Assembly (NCBI GenBank): GCA_965232465.1
Contig: OZ246977.1
Location: 992,001 to 1,056,000, forward strand
Origin: G965232465 sp965232465
GTDB lineage: Bacteria > Pseudomonadota > Alphaproteobacteria > JAQWUY01
Direction: 5' to 3'
Length of the DNA: 64,000 nt
Shown in pieces: positions 7,830 through 15,318 of this stretch. Under the pieces are notes generated by a model. The model was not told the origin of the DNA and did no database searches. It worked only from the letters and a program-made list of their open reading frames with translations. The position numbers were made by a program, and so were the translations under genes. Within the stretch, counting starts at the first letter, position 1. Each line of letters opens with the position of its first letter.

Positions 7830-9656
7830 TTAGTCATCTGGATCAACCTTTTTTATTTCCATAATTATACTTTGAGCGATTTTAGCATTTTCTGTGTTAG
7901 GTTTTAATTGTATAAATTTTTCCAAATCCATAACTGCTTTTTCGTTATTGCCTAACTTGTGGTTAGTAAGCCCACGATTATAATATGCGTCTGCATAATT
8001 CGGGTTTATTTCTATGGCTTTTTTGAAATCTATAATTGCTTCCTCGTTGTTGCCTAACTCTTGGTCAGCAACACCACGATTATTGTATGCTTCTGCAAAA
8101 TTCGGGTTTATTTCTATGGCTTTGTTATAATCTATAATTGCTTCTTTGTTGTTGCCTAACTCTTGGTTAGCATTACCGCGATTATTGTATGCTCCTGCAT
8201 AATTCGGGTTTATTTCTATGGCTTTGTTGAAATCTATAATTGCTTCCTCGTTGTTGCCTAACTCTTTGTTAGCACCACCACGATTAAAATATGCGTCTGC
8301 ATAATTCGGGTTTATTTCTATGGCTTTTTTGAAATCTATAATTGCTTCCTCGTTGTTGCCTAACTCTTTGTTAGCACCACCACGATTAAAATATGTGTCT
8401 GCATAATTCGGGTTTATTTCTATGGCTTTGTTATAATCTATAATTGCTTCTTTGTTGTTGCCTAACTCTTGGTTAGCATTACCACGATTATTGTATGCTT
8501 CTGCAAAATTCAGGTTTAATTCTATGGCTTTGTTGAAATCTATAATTGCTTCTTTGTTGTTGCCTAACTCTTGGTTAGCACTACCACGATTATTGTATGC
8601 TTCTGCAAAATTCAGGTTTAATTCTATGGCTTTGTTGAAATCTAAAATTGCTTCTTTGTTGTTGCCTAACTCTTTTTTAGCACTACCACGATTATAATAT
8701 GCTGTTGCATAATTCGGGTTTATTTCTATGGCTTTGTTGAAATCTAAAATTGCTTTTTCGTTGTTGTCTAACTTTTGGTTAGCATTACCACGATTATTGT
8801 ATGCTTCTGCAGAATTCGGTTTTATTTCTATGGTCTTGTTGTAATTTTCAATTGCTTTTTCATGCTCGTTTTTTTGTTGGTAAGATAGACCTATGTAAAA
8901 ATAAGTTTCTGCTGTTTTATAGTTATCCTTATTTATAACAAACCCATGAATATCATTGTATATGGTGTTTACATCAATATTATAATACTGTTTTAAATCC
9001 TCTAAAATTTCGGATTTGCTATCCTTATCAATTTTTATGATATGGTCATCTTGCACATCTAAATATCCACGAGTGTCATATACAAAAATACTACTTTGAA
9101 ATATTACACGATTGCTTTTGCTATTGGATTCAAGGAGTTGTGATTTTTTATAATTAAAGTCTATGTCATTTATAATCAATGTACTCGTTGATTTTTCATA
9201 ATTAAATTTTTCGTCTATATCTATTTTATAAGGGGGCTCATCTTTTGGTAGACATATTAATCTACCATTTTTTTTGCTTTCCCCATGGCAGGCAAAAAAT
9301 AATGCAATTAAAAAATTTTTGCTAAAATCTATTAAGTTCGTTTTGCCCCCATAATGCTGTAATTCGGTTAAAATTTTAATTTTAGAAGTAGGTTCATCAA
9401 AATGTTTTTCTGCTTTTTCTACGATTTCCTTTTGCATAGATGGCATATCAATATTATCTATCACATTGGATTCATTTTCTAATTTAAGTGATTCAATATT
9501 TGTTTTATGTTCCCGATACAATGTGGAACTAACCTCAGGAAAACATTCGTTTTCCCCCCGAAAGACCAGTTCCGTTGTGTCTTTTTTTATTTTATCAATT
9601 TCTGATTTTACTTCGTCAATGCTTTTGCATATTGGGTGTGTGGTGCTATTTTTCAT
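7830..9656 (-). CDS. FRG-domain protein with ten TPR repeats
   Basis: A 608-residue protein joining an N-terminal FRG domain to a tetratricopeptide array. The FRG domain spans about residues 15-250, with FRGEN at 32-36 and the core ELQHYGGKTNLIDFSKN near 97-113, followed by ALFFAC. Then come ten nearly identical 34-residue TPRs (pattern AEAYNNRGNANQELGNNKEAI). FRG domains occur in phage-defence loci, and TPR arrays often serve as sensors or scaffolds. The role here is inferred. The near-identity of the 102-bp units implies recent repeat expansion. Start chosen at the Met before KNSTTHPIC; a longer frame would run into the methyltransferase gene. It lies 89 bases downstream of that gene, same strand. 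Confidence 0.85.
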   Translation of the reverse strand: MKNSTTHPICKSIDEVKSEIDKIKKDTTELVFRGENECFPEVSSTLYREHKTNIESLKLENESNVIDNIDMPSMQKEIVEKAEKHFDEPTSKIKILTELQHYGGKTNLIDFSKNFLIALFFACHGESKKNGRLICLPKDEPPYKIDIDEKFNYEKSTSTLIINDIDFNYKKSQLLESNSKSNRVIFQSSIFVYDTRGYLDVQDDHIIKIDKDSKSEILEDLKQYYNIDVNTIYNDIHGFVINKDNYKTAETYFYIGLSYQQKNEHEKAIENYNKTIEIKPNSAEAYNNRGNANQKLDNNEKAILDFNKAIEINPNYATAYYNRGSAKKELGNNKEAILDFNKAIELNLNFAEAYNNRGSANQELGNNKEAIIDFNKAIELNLNFAEAYNNRGNANQELGNNKEAIIDYNKAIEINPNYADTYFNRGGANKELGNNEEAIIDFKKAIEINPNYADAYFNRGGANKELGNNEEAIIDFNKAIEINPNYAGAYNNRGNANQELGNNKEAIIDYNKAIEINPNFAEAYNNRGVADQELGNNEEAIIDFKKAIEINPNYADAYYNRGLTNHKLGNNEKAVMDLEKFIQLKPNTENAKIAQSIIMEIKKVDPDD

Positions 9657-9745
9657 ATTGCCTACTTTTTTATGGTATTTGTATAAACGGGTTTTGCCAT
9701 TGGTCAATTGTTTATAAACACAGCTATCACAAACGCTATTAAATG

Positions 9746-10798
9746 TCAAGTAAAAAAAGACATTGTCACACACTCTGTTAATGCCAATGACAATAAAGGC
9801 GGTACGGCATTTCCGATTTGTAGGTTTTTACTGCCTTTATGCCCCTTAAATACATAGTCGTCTGGGAAAGATTGTAACCTAGCACCTTCCCGGGTTGTTA
9901 AGGCTCTGGAATCTTTTGGATGGATACATCGGGAGGATGATGGGGTGGAAAAATTTCTTGTGATAGTGGGCACCGGACGATCCCACCATAATTTACAATA
10001 GGTGTTTATATAACCACTCTTGGGGCGGATGTGTTCGGGAATATCCCTCGGGGTTCCCCCATCTGGTAATGCCTGCATAATACGAATAAGGTGTGCCCCA
10101 TTATTGGGGGAAGTATGTTCGGTCAAAATCCCATTATTTGTTTTGCGTACAAATTTTTGATATGCGGTTAAGGGGGCATGTGCATATTGTGTGCTTGTGT
10201 CATTCACACCGATCGATGGTAAATCGGACACTGCATCGGCAAATGTTACGAATGTTCGTTCTGTGTGTGTTGGGGTGGGGAATATACATTTTTTACCCAT
10301 ATTATTACCGACAATAAACACCCTTTCCCGATATTGTGGCACCCCAAATTGTACCGCATCGAGTACCTGCATATGTACCTTATACCCCAATGTATTAAAC
10401 GATTGTATCATTTCTTTAATAAGGTTCCCCTTATACATGGATAAAATCCCCCGTACATTTTCAAAAATAAAAACCTTGGGCTTTACCTGTTGTAATATAC
10501 GGATATATTCCCGAAACAAAAAATTACGGGTGTCCATAGGGTTGCGTTTGCCAATGGTCGAAAAAGTTTGACACGGCGGACCGCCGATAACCATATCAAT
10601 ATTACCACCTTGTATAGTATCCAGAGTGAGTTCCGATATGTTGGAACACACAGTCTGTACCGCCCTATGATTTGCCTTATATGTGGCAACCATATTTTTG
10701 TCTATATCATTGGCAAATACAATTTGAAATTTTGGGTCATTATAAAACCCATAACCCAATCCCCCAGCCCCACAAAATAAATCAACAATCTTAATCAT
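9746..10798 (-). CDS. DNA (cytosine-5)-methyltransferase
   Basis: A 350-residue C5-cytosine methyltransferase, probably the modification half of a type II restriction-modification system. Motif I DLFCGAGGLGYGF at residues 6-18 binds S-adenosylmethionine. Motif IV GGPPCQTFS holds the catalytic Cys. ENVRG (motif VI), QYRERVFIVG (motif VIII) and the C-terminal GNAVPP (motif X) are all present in order. The target-recognition region lies between VIII and IX; its specificity cannot be read off. The start overlaps the end of the upstream probable endonuclease gene by eight bases, so the two are co-translated. Confidence 0.95.
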   Translation of the reverse strand: MIKIVDLFCGAGGLGYGFYNDPKFQIVFANDIDKNMVATYKANHRAVQTVCSNISELTLDTIQGGNIDMVIGGPPCQTFSTIGKRNPMDTRNFLFREYIRILQQVKPKVFIFENVRGILSMYKGNLIKEMIQSFNTLGYKVHMQVLDAVQFGVPQYRERVFIVGNNMGKKCIFPTPTHTERTFVTFADAVSDLPSIGVNDTSTQYAHAPLTAYQKFVRKTNNGILTEHTSPNNGAHLIRIMQALPDGGTPRDIPEHIRPKSGYINTYCKLWWDRPVPTITRNFSTPSSSRCIHPKDSRALTTREGARLQSFPDDYVFKGHKGSKNLQIGNAVPPLLSLALTECVTMSFFT

Positions 10799-11303
10799 TA
10801 AAATATGTATCTATGGTATCAATACCTTTAAAAGGTTTATTTAACATAACCTTAAAATGATTTTGGTTTATATTAAAAACTACTTGCCCTTCCATTTGCG
10901 GTCGGGTTATCCAGTTCACATCATTATCTTCAATATCCTGTAACATTATTAAAGCCACCTGTCCATTGAAAATATCAAAATGTATTAAAATGGTCTTTTG
11001 TCCTATCGTATCAAAAACTCTTTTGCTTTCCAAGACCTTATGTTGTTTAACATCGTTTATGCCTTGGAATCCTGATTGAATTTCAAGGGTATATTTAGTA
11101 TTATCTTTGGTAATTTCTAAGTCTGCTTTTGCAGTGCGTTTAAAGGTCTGAATATGGGTATAATCATCGTCCCCAATATCTTTTATATCTGATATAGAAA
11201 TTCCAAATAATCTTGCAATGTAAGGTTTAAAAAATTGACACATTAAATGTCCCCGCATCCAACTGAAATATACTTGTTCTGGGCGTCTGCCTTGATTATT
11301 CAT
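10791..11303 (-). CDS. Probable type II restriction endonuclease
   Basis: A 170-residue protein not matched to a named family, but placed and built like a restriction enzyme. The segment KADLEITKDNTKYTLEIQSG has the spacing of a PD-(D/E)xK nuclease core in the D...E-x-Q variant seen in some type II enzymes. Its gene overlaps the cytosine methyltransferase start by eight bases, the usual arrangement of cognate pairs. ATG at 11303 chosen; a TTG three codons upstream is possible. The open frame continues upstream with plausible protein-like sequence (VHQTILQEKLLPLM) up to a stop, so the true start may lie further out or the gene may have lost its 5' end. Confidence 0.6.
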   Translation of the reverse strand: MNNQGRRPEQVYFSWMRGHLMCQFFKPYIARLFGISISDIKDIGDDDYTHIQTFKRTAKADLEITKDNTKYTLEIQSGFQGINDVKQHKVLESKRVFDTIGQKTILIHFDIFNGQVALIMLQDIEDNDVNWITRPQMEGQVVFNINQNHFKVMLNKPFKGIDTIDTYFND

Positions 11304-11352
11304 TAAAGGCAATAATTTTTCTTGTAAAATAGTTTGATGTACTTGGTTTAAA

Positions 11353-11469
11353 TTAGGTTTCTATATCTTTGATTTCACACAACGATACTAATAAGCCATA
11401 TAGCAATTTTTCGCTGCTGTTAAGGTCTGTGTTCGATAGTATGTTAATATTAATATTAATGTATTTCAT
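11353..11469 (-). CDS. 38-residue ORF heading the restriction-modification cluster
   Basis: A short frame with an excellent ribosome binding site (AAGGAGAAAAAAAATG). It encodes MKYINININILSN... followed by a LNSSEKLLYGLLVSLCE stretch that recalls the start of helix-turn-helix domains of replication or regulatory proteins. It stops about 50 bases before the endonuclease ATG. It may be a leader peptide, a small regulator, or the surviving 5' end of a longer gene. A TTGACA hexamer lies at 11574-11579 (minus strand) with no convincing -10. Confidence 0.5.
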   Translation of the reverse strand: MKYINININILSNTDLNSSEKLLYGLLVSLCEIKDIET

Positions 11470-11670
11470 TTTTTTTCTCCTTAAAATACAATGTTGTTTT
11501 TCATGTTTAACTTTAAAATGGTTGGTCGGTTCCTGTTAAACAATCCTCTAAAAGGCTAAGCATATTTTTTTTTTGTCAAGTTAATCCCGTTTTTTTGCAT
11601 TTTTTCCCGTTTTTTTTTGAAAAATTAAAAATATGCGGATTCGATTTGATTCGATTCGATTGCATTATGA

Positions 11671-11823
11671 CGGGTATCAGAGTATCCAAACGCACCGGTT
11701 ACCCGGTGCGATTGGGATACTCATGGCAATAAAAATACGGGTGTCAGAGTATCCAAACGCACCGGTTACCCGTTGCGATTGGGATACTCATGGCAAAAAC
11801 AATACGGGTATCAGAGTATCCAA
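11671..11823. repeat. 67-bp hairpin repeat block, 3' side of the ankyrin gene
   Basis: Two full 67-bp units (11671-11737, 11738-11804) and an 18-bp partial one. Each starts CGGGTATCAGAGTATCC and ends GGCAAAAACAATA or close to it. The centre folds as an imperfect hairpin, GAGTATCC...GGATACTC. The same family lies on the other side of the ankyrin gene at 14299-14466. The rest of the gap from 11470 to 11825 shows only A/T-rich sequence with T tracts. Confidence 0.85.
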
Positions 11824-11825
11824 TA

Positions 11826-14216
11826 TTATTTAAACCGCAAGTCTTTTAACTTCCAGGGGACTTTTGAATCTTTTAAAGCGTCGTTTTTTAAAATATAATC
11901 ATAGGCAGTTTTACCCTCATCGTTTTTGATTGTTGCGTCCGCCCCTGCGTTAATCAGCGTAGTAATAACATCAGGGTTTTGATTGAACCCAGATGCATAC
12001 ATTAAAGGTGTCGACCCATCTTTAGCCCGTGCATTGACATCCGCCCCTGCGTTAATCAGCGTAGTAATAACATCAGGGTTTTGATTGTCCCCAGACGCCA
12101 ACATTAAAGGTGTCGACCCATCTTTAGTCCGTGCATTGACATCCGCCCCTGCGTTAATCAGCGTAGTAATAACATCAGGGTTTTGATTGGCCCCAGACGC
12201 CAACATTAAAGGTGTCGACCCTTTAGTCCGTGCATTGACATCCGCCCCTGCGTTAATCAGTGTAGTAATAACTTCAGGGTTTTGATTGAACCCAGACGCC
12301 AACATTAAAGGTGTCGACCCATCTTTATTCCGTGCATTGACATCCGCCCCTGCGTTAATCAGTGTAGTAATAACTTCAGGGTTTTGATTGGTCCCAGATG
12401 CATACATTAAAGGTGTCAACCCATATTTATTCCGTGCATTGACATCCGCCCCTGCGTTAATCAGTGTAGTAATAACTTCAGGGTTTTGATTGTCCGAAGA
12501 TGCATACATTAAAGGTGTCCACCCATATTTATTCCGTGCATTGACATCCGCCCCTGCGTTAATCAGCGTAGTAATAACATCAGGGTTTTCATTTTTCCCA
12601 GATGCATACATTAAAGGTGTCCACCCATCTTTAGTCCATACATTGACATCTTCGAGAGGCGTATCAACAAATATCAACCCATATTTATTCCGTGCATTGA
12701 CATCCGCCCCTGCGTTAATCAGCGTAGTAATAACATCAGGGTTTTGACTGGACGCAGATACATACAAAGGTGTTTGCCCATCTTTAGTCCGTACATTGAC
12801 ATCCGCCCCTGCGTTAATCAGCGTAGTAATAACATCAGGGTTTTGATTGGACCGAGATGCATACATTAAAGGTGTCCACCCATCTTCATCCCGTGCATTG
12901 ACATCCGCCCCTGCGTTAATCAGTGTAGTAATAACTTCAGGGTTTTGATTGTCCCAAGATGCATACATTAAAGGTGTCCACCCATCTTTAGTCCGTGCAT
13001 TGACATCCGCCCCTGCGTTAATCAGTGTAGTAATAACTTCAGGGTTTTGATTGTCCGAAGATGCATACATTAAAGGTGTCCACCCATCAGTCCACCCATA
13101 TTTTTTATTCCGTGCATTGACATCCGCCCCTGCGTTAATCAGTGTAGTAATAACATCAGGGTTTTGATTGGCCCCAGATGCATACATTAAAGGTGTCCGC
13201 CCAGTTTCAGTCCGTACATTGACATCCGCCCCTGCGTTAATCAGCGTGGTAATAACATCAGGGTTTTGATTGGACCGAGATGCATACATTAAAGGTGTCA
13301 ACCCATCTTTAGTCCGTACATTGACATCCGCCCCTGCGTTAATCAGCGTAGTAATTAAAAGACGGGTCAGAGTATGCCAATTGTAATTGACATCCGCCCC
13401 TGCGTTAATCAGCGTAGTAATTAAAAGACGGGTCAGAGTATGCCAATTGTAATTGACATCCGCCCCTGCGTTAATCAGCGTAGTAATAACATCAGGGTTT
13501 TGATTGAACCCAGATGCATACATTAAAGGTGTCGACCCATCTTTAGCCCGTGCATTGACATCCGCCCCTGCGTTAATCAGCGTAGTAATAACATCAGGGT
13601 TTTGATTGTCCCCAGACGCCAACATTAAAGGTGTCGACCCATCTTTAGTCCGTGCATTGACATCCGCCCCTGCGTTAATCAGCGTAGTAATAACATCAGG
13701 GTTTTGATTGAACCCAGACGCCAACATTAAAGGTGTCGACCCTTTAGTCCGTGCATTGACATCCGCCCCTGCGTTAATCAGTGTAGTAATAACTTCAGGG
13801 TTTTGATTGAACCCAGACGCCAACATTAAAGGTGTCGACCCATCTTTATTCCGTGCATTGACATCCGCCCCTGCGTTAATCAGTGTAGTAATAACTTCAG
13901 GGTTTTGATTGGTCCCAGATGCATACATTAAAGGTGTCCACCCAGTTTCAGTCCGTACATTGACATCCGCCCCTGCGTTAATCAGCGTAGTAATAACATC
14001 AGGGTTTTGATTGGACCCAGATGCATACATTAAAGGTGTCCACCCAGTTTCAGTCCGTGCATTGACATCCGCCCCATTGGCAATAGCGTTTTTTACATCT
14101 TTTACTGTGACATTTTGCCAAACATTGACATCCGCCAAAAAATCACTTGCTTGTACTATGGGGGGGATACATACCCACGATATAATAAATATTCTTAAAA
14201 TTATTTTTGAAAACAT
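11826..14216 (-). CDS. Secreted ankyrin-repeat protein
   Basis: A 796-residue protein with a Sec-type signal peptide (MFSKIILRIFIISWVCIPPIVQA, cleavage near residue 24), then about 22 ankyrin repeats of 33 residues with consensus TPLMYASG-NQNPDVITTLINAGADVNAR. Ankyrin arrays bind protein partners; export to the periplasm or beyond is likely, and the target is unknown. The repeats are almost identical in DNA. One block of five repeats near the C-terminus is a copy of a block near the N-terminus. Two repeats are interrupted by the peptide YNWHTLTRLL, encoded by pieces resembling the flanking hairpin repeat. The ribosome binding site AAGGAAAG precedes the ATG. No linked gene in its direction. 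Confidence 0.9.
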   Translation of the reverse strand: MFSKIILRIFIISWVCIPPIVQASDFLADVNVWQNVTVKDVKNAIANGADVNARTETGWTPLMYASGSNQNPDVITTLINAGADVNVRTETGWTPLMYASGTNQNPEVITTLINAGADVNARNKDGSTPLMLASGFNQNPEVITTLINAGADVNARTKGSTPLMLASGFNQNPDVITTLINAGADVNARTKDGSTPLMLASGDNQNPDVITTLINAGADVNARAKDGSTPLMYASGFNQNPDVITTLINAGADVNYNWHTLTRLLITTLINAGADVNYNWHTLTRLLITTLINAGADVNVRTKDGLTPLMYASRSNQNPDVITTLINAGADVNVRTETGRTPLMYASGANQNPDVITTLINAGADVNARNKKYGWTDGWTPLMYASSDNQNPEVITTLINAGADVNARTKDGWTPLMYASWDNQNPEVITTLINAGADVNARDEDGWTPLMYASRSNQNPDVITTLINAGADVNVRTKDGQTPLYVSASSQNPDVITTLINAGADVNARNKYGLIFVDTPLEDVNVWTKDGWTPLMYASGKNENPDVITTLINAGADVNARNKYGWTPLMYASSDNQNPEVITTLINAGADVNARNKYGLTPLMYASGTNQNPEVITTLINAGADVNARNKDGSTPLMLASGFNQNPEVITTLINAGADVNARTKGSTPLMLASGANQNPDVITTLINAGADVNARTKDGSTPLMLASGDNQNPDVITTLINAGADVNARAKDGSTPLMYASGFNQNPDVITTLINAGADATIKNDEGKTAYDYILKNDALKDSKVPWKLKDLRFK
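13357..13452. repeat. Fragments of the 67-bp hairpin repeat inside the ankyrin ORF
   Basis: Two 30-base segments (13357-13386 and 13423-13452) carry ACGGGTCAGAGTATGCCAAT, which matches the start of the flanking repeat, CGGGTATCAGAGTATCCCAA, apart from a two-base gap and single mismatches. They sit in frame within the ankyrin array and replace repeat residues with YNWHTLTRLL. The two copies are separated by one truncated ankyrin unit and look tandemly duplicated. Confidence 0.6.
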
Positions 14217-14298
14217 ATGACTTTCCTTATGTTTATTGATACTTTATTCAGGGCAATATACACAAACAAACCCACTTTGTCAATATAAATCCCTAATA

Positions 14299-14466
14299 GT
14301 ATCAGAGTATCCCAATCGCACCGGTTACCCGTTGCGATTGGGATACTCATGGCAAAAACAATACGGGTATCAGAGTATCCAAACGCACCGGTTACCCGTT
14401 GCGATTGGGATACTCATGGCAAAAACAATACGGGTATCAGAGTATCCAAACGCACCGGTTACCCGT
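14299..14466. repeat. 67-bp hairpin repeat block, 5' side of the ankyrin gene
   Basis: One nearly full unit (14299-14363), one full 67-bp unit (14364-14430) and a 36-bp partial unit. The first contains a perfect 16-bp stem, GAGTATCCCAATCGCA at 14305-14320 and its complement at 14333-14348, with a 12-base loop. Direct repeat of the block at 11671-11823, so the ankyrin gene is bracketed by the same family in the same orientation. Confidence 0.85.
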
Positions 14467-14480
14467 ACAGGGGGTCGAAA

Positions 14481-14507
14481 ATAAAAGGGGGGGAACCACC
14501 CCCCCCC
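14481..14507 (-). terminator. G/C-tract hairpin, possible terminator
   Basis: On the minus strand a G-run, the loop TGGTT and a C7 arm (14487-14507) are followed by TTTTATTTT. This is a strong intrinsic-terminator shape. The nearest minus-strand gene upstream is the 79-aa ORF ending at 15077, so it may end the thyA-folA-trxB transcript about 600 bases beyond its last gene. Confidence 0.5.
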
Positions 14508-14592
14508 GAAAAACAACATATTCATTTTAAGAAAATGAAATACATTATTATTATACATATAATTTTAATATTTTCAAATAAAAAATATTGCG

Positions 14593-14758
14593 TTCGCAAT
14601 TCTAGTTAAATGGGTGGTTTGGGACCTGCAGACGCAGTGCGGATTTTTGCAGACGCAGTTCGCAATTCTAGTTAAATGGGTGGTTTGGGACCTCTAATAC
14701 ATTCGCAATTCTAGTGGTGTCAGTCCGTACAGACCTCTAATACATTCGCAATTCTAGT
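14593..14758. repeat. Short direct-repeat cluster
   Basis: A 35-bp segment at 14593-14627 recurs exactly at 14659-14693 (66-bp spacing). A 27-bp segment at 14689-14715 recurs at 14732-14758. TTCGCAATTCTAG occurs four times. No open frame of note covers the cluster. Between 14759 and 14796 nothing is seen. Confidence 0.7.
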
Positions 14759-14796
14759 TTAACATATTCTAACTATATGATACAATATAATAATTT

Positions 14797-14954
14797 AGGG
14801 ATTTATATACTTGACATCCCCCCAATATTATTTTATTGTAAAAGCAGCGTCCGAAGGTGGCGACGGGGGGGGTGTCCTTGACATCCCTCCTTATTTTATT
14901 TTAAAAGCAAAATTTACAGATTAATTCGCTTGACATCCCCCCAATATTATTTTA
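14797..14954. repeat. TTGACATCC repeat cluster
   Basis: A 25-bp segment beginning TTGACATCCCCCCAATATTA lies at 14811-14835 and again at 14930-14954, with a diverged copy at 14878. AGGGATTTATATACTTGAC at 14797-14815 is the same as the left arm of the palindromic element that follows at 14954. The TTGACA cores look like -35 boxes but no gene follows them. Confidence 0.6.
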
Positions 14955-15094
14955 GGGATTTATATACTTGACTCCATAAATCGATATTTGCATGTAATTT
15001 GGTGGGATTTCACAACAAAAAGCAATGTCATTTATGTATAAAAACAAAAAATAGCCTTAATTCAAATCCTGTGGAGTCAAGTATATAAATCCCT
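14954..15094. mobile_element. MITE-like palindromic element
   Basis: A 141-bp segment bounded by a perfect 23-bp inverted repeat. The left arm (14954-14976) starts AGGGATTTATATACTTGAC; the right arm (15072-15094) is its exact reverse complement. The interior has no open frame. The right arm supplies the last codons and the stop (NLRDLYT) of the minus-strand 79-aa gene, as expected if the element inserted into its 3' end. An additional copy of part of the arm is at 14797. No flanking duplication is obvious. Confidence 0.5.
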
Positions 15095-15316
15095 TAAATT
15101 ATTCTCCAAAAAATCTGTTAGTTGCTGTGGGGTGTAAAAATTGGACATTTTCGATATTTTACGCATAATTTCCACCAGCCTTATATTTAAATCATCCACA
15201 TACGCATAATTTACAGATGGGACAATGTCCTTTGCCGACAAAAAAGATTTCATACTGCCTTGATTGTTAAAACCAAAATCAGAACGATATGTTTTAAAAT
15301 CTTGTGTTGTAAACAT
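15077..15316 (-). CDS. Small hypothetical protein, C-terminus replaced by repeat
   Basis: A 79-residue protein, not recognised. It is soluble and mixed charged/aliphatic, with the stretch SAKDIVPSVNYAYVDDLNIRLVEIMRKISKM. It follows trxB by three bases, so it is likely the last gene of the thyA-folA-trxB transcript. Its final residues and stop codon lie in one arm of the MITE-like palindrome, so the natural C-terminus has probably been lost. Confidence 0.6.
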   Translation of the reverse strand: MFTTQDFKTYRSDFGFNNQGSMKSFLSAKDIVPSVNYAYVDDLNIRLVEIMRKISKMSNFYTPQQLTDFLENNLRDLYT

Positions 15317-15318
15317 TT

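Noticed and set aside
8452..8697. Plus-strand frame with repeated LLPNSWLALPRLLYASAKF units
   Set aside because: Antisense shadow of the TPR array; its periodicity comes from the TPR codons.
9657..9773. 39-residue N-terminal extension of the FRG protein
   Set aside because: It overlaps the methyltransferase end, is Cys-rich and unlike FRG proteins, and the internal Met before KNSTTHPIC gives a better fit.
14811..14960. Repeated TTGACA boxes as a promoter array
   Set aside because: They are part of longer exact repeats, lack good -10 partners in most copies and do not precede any gene.
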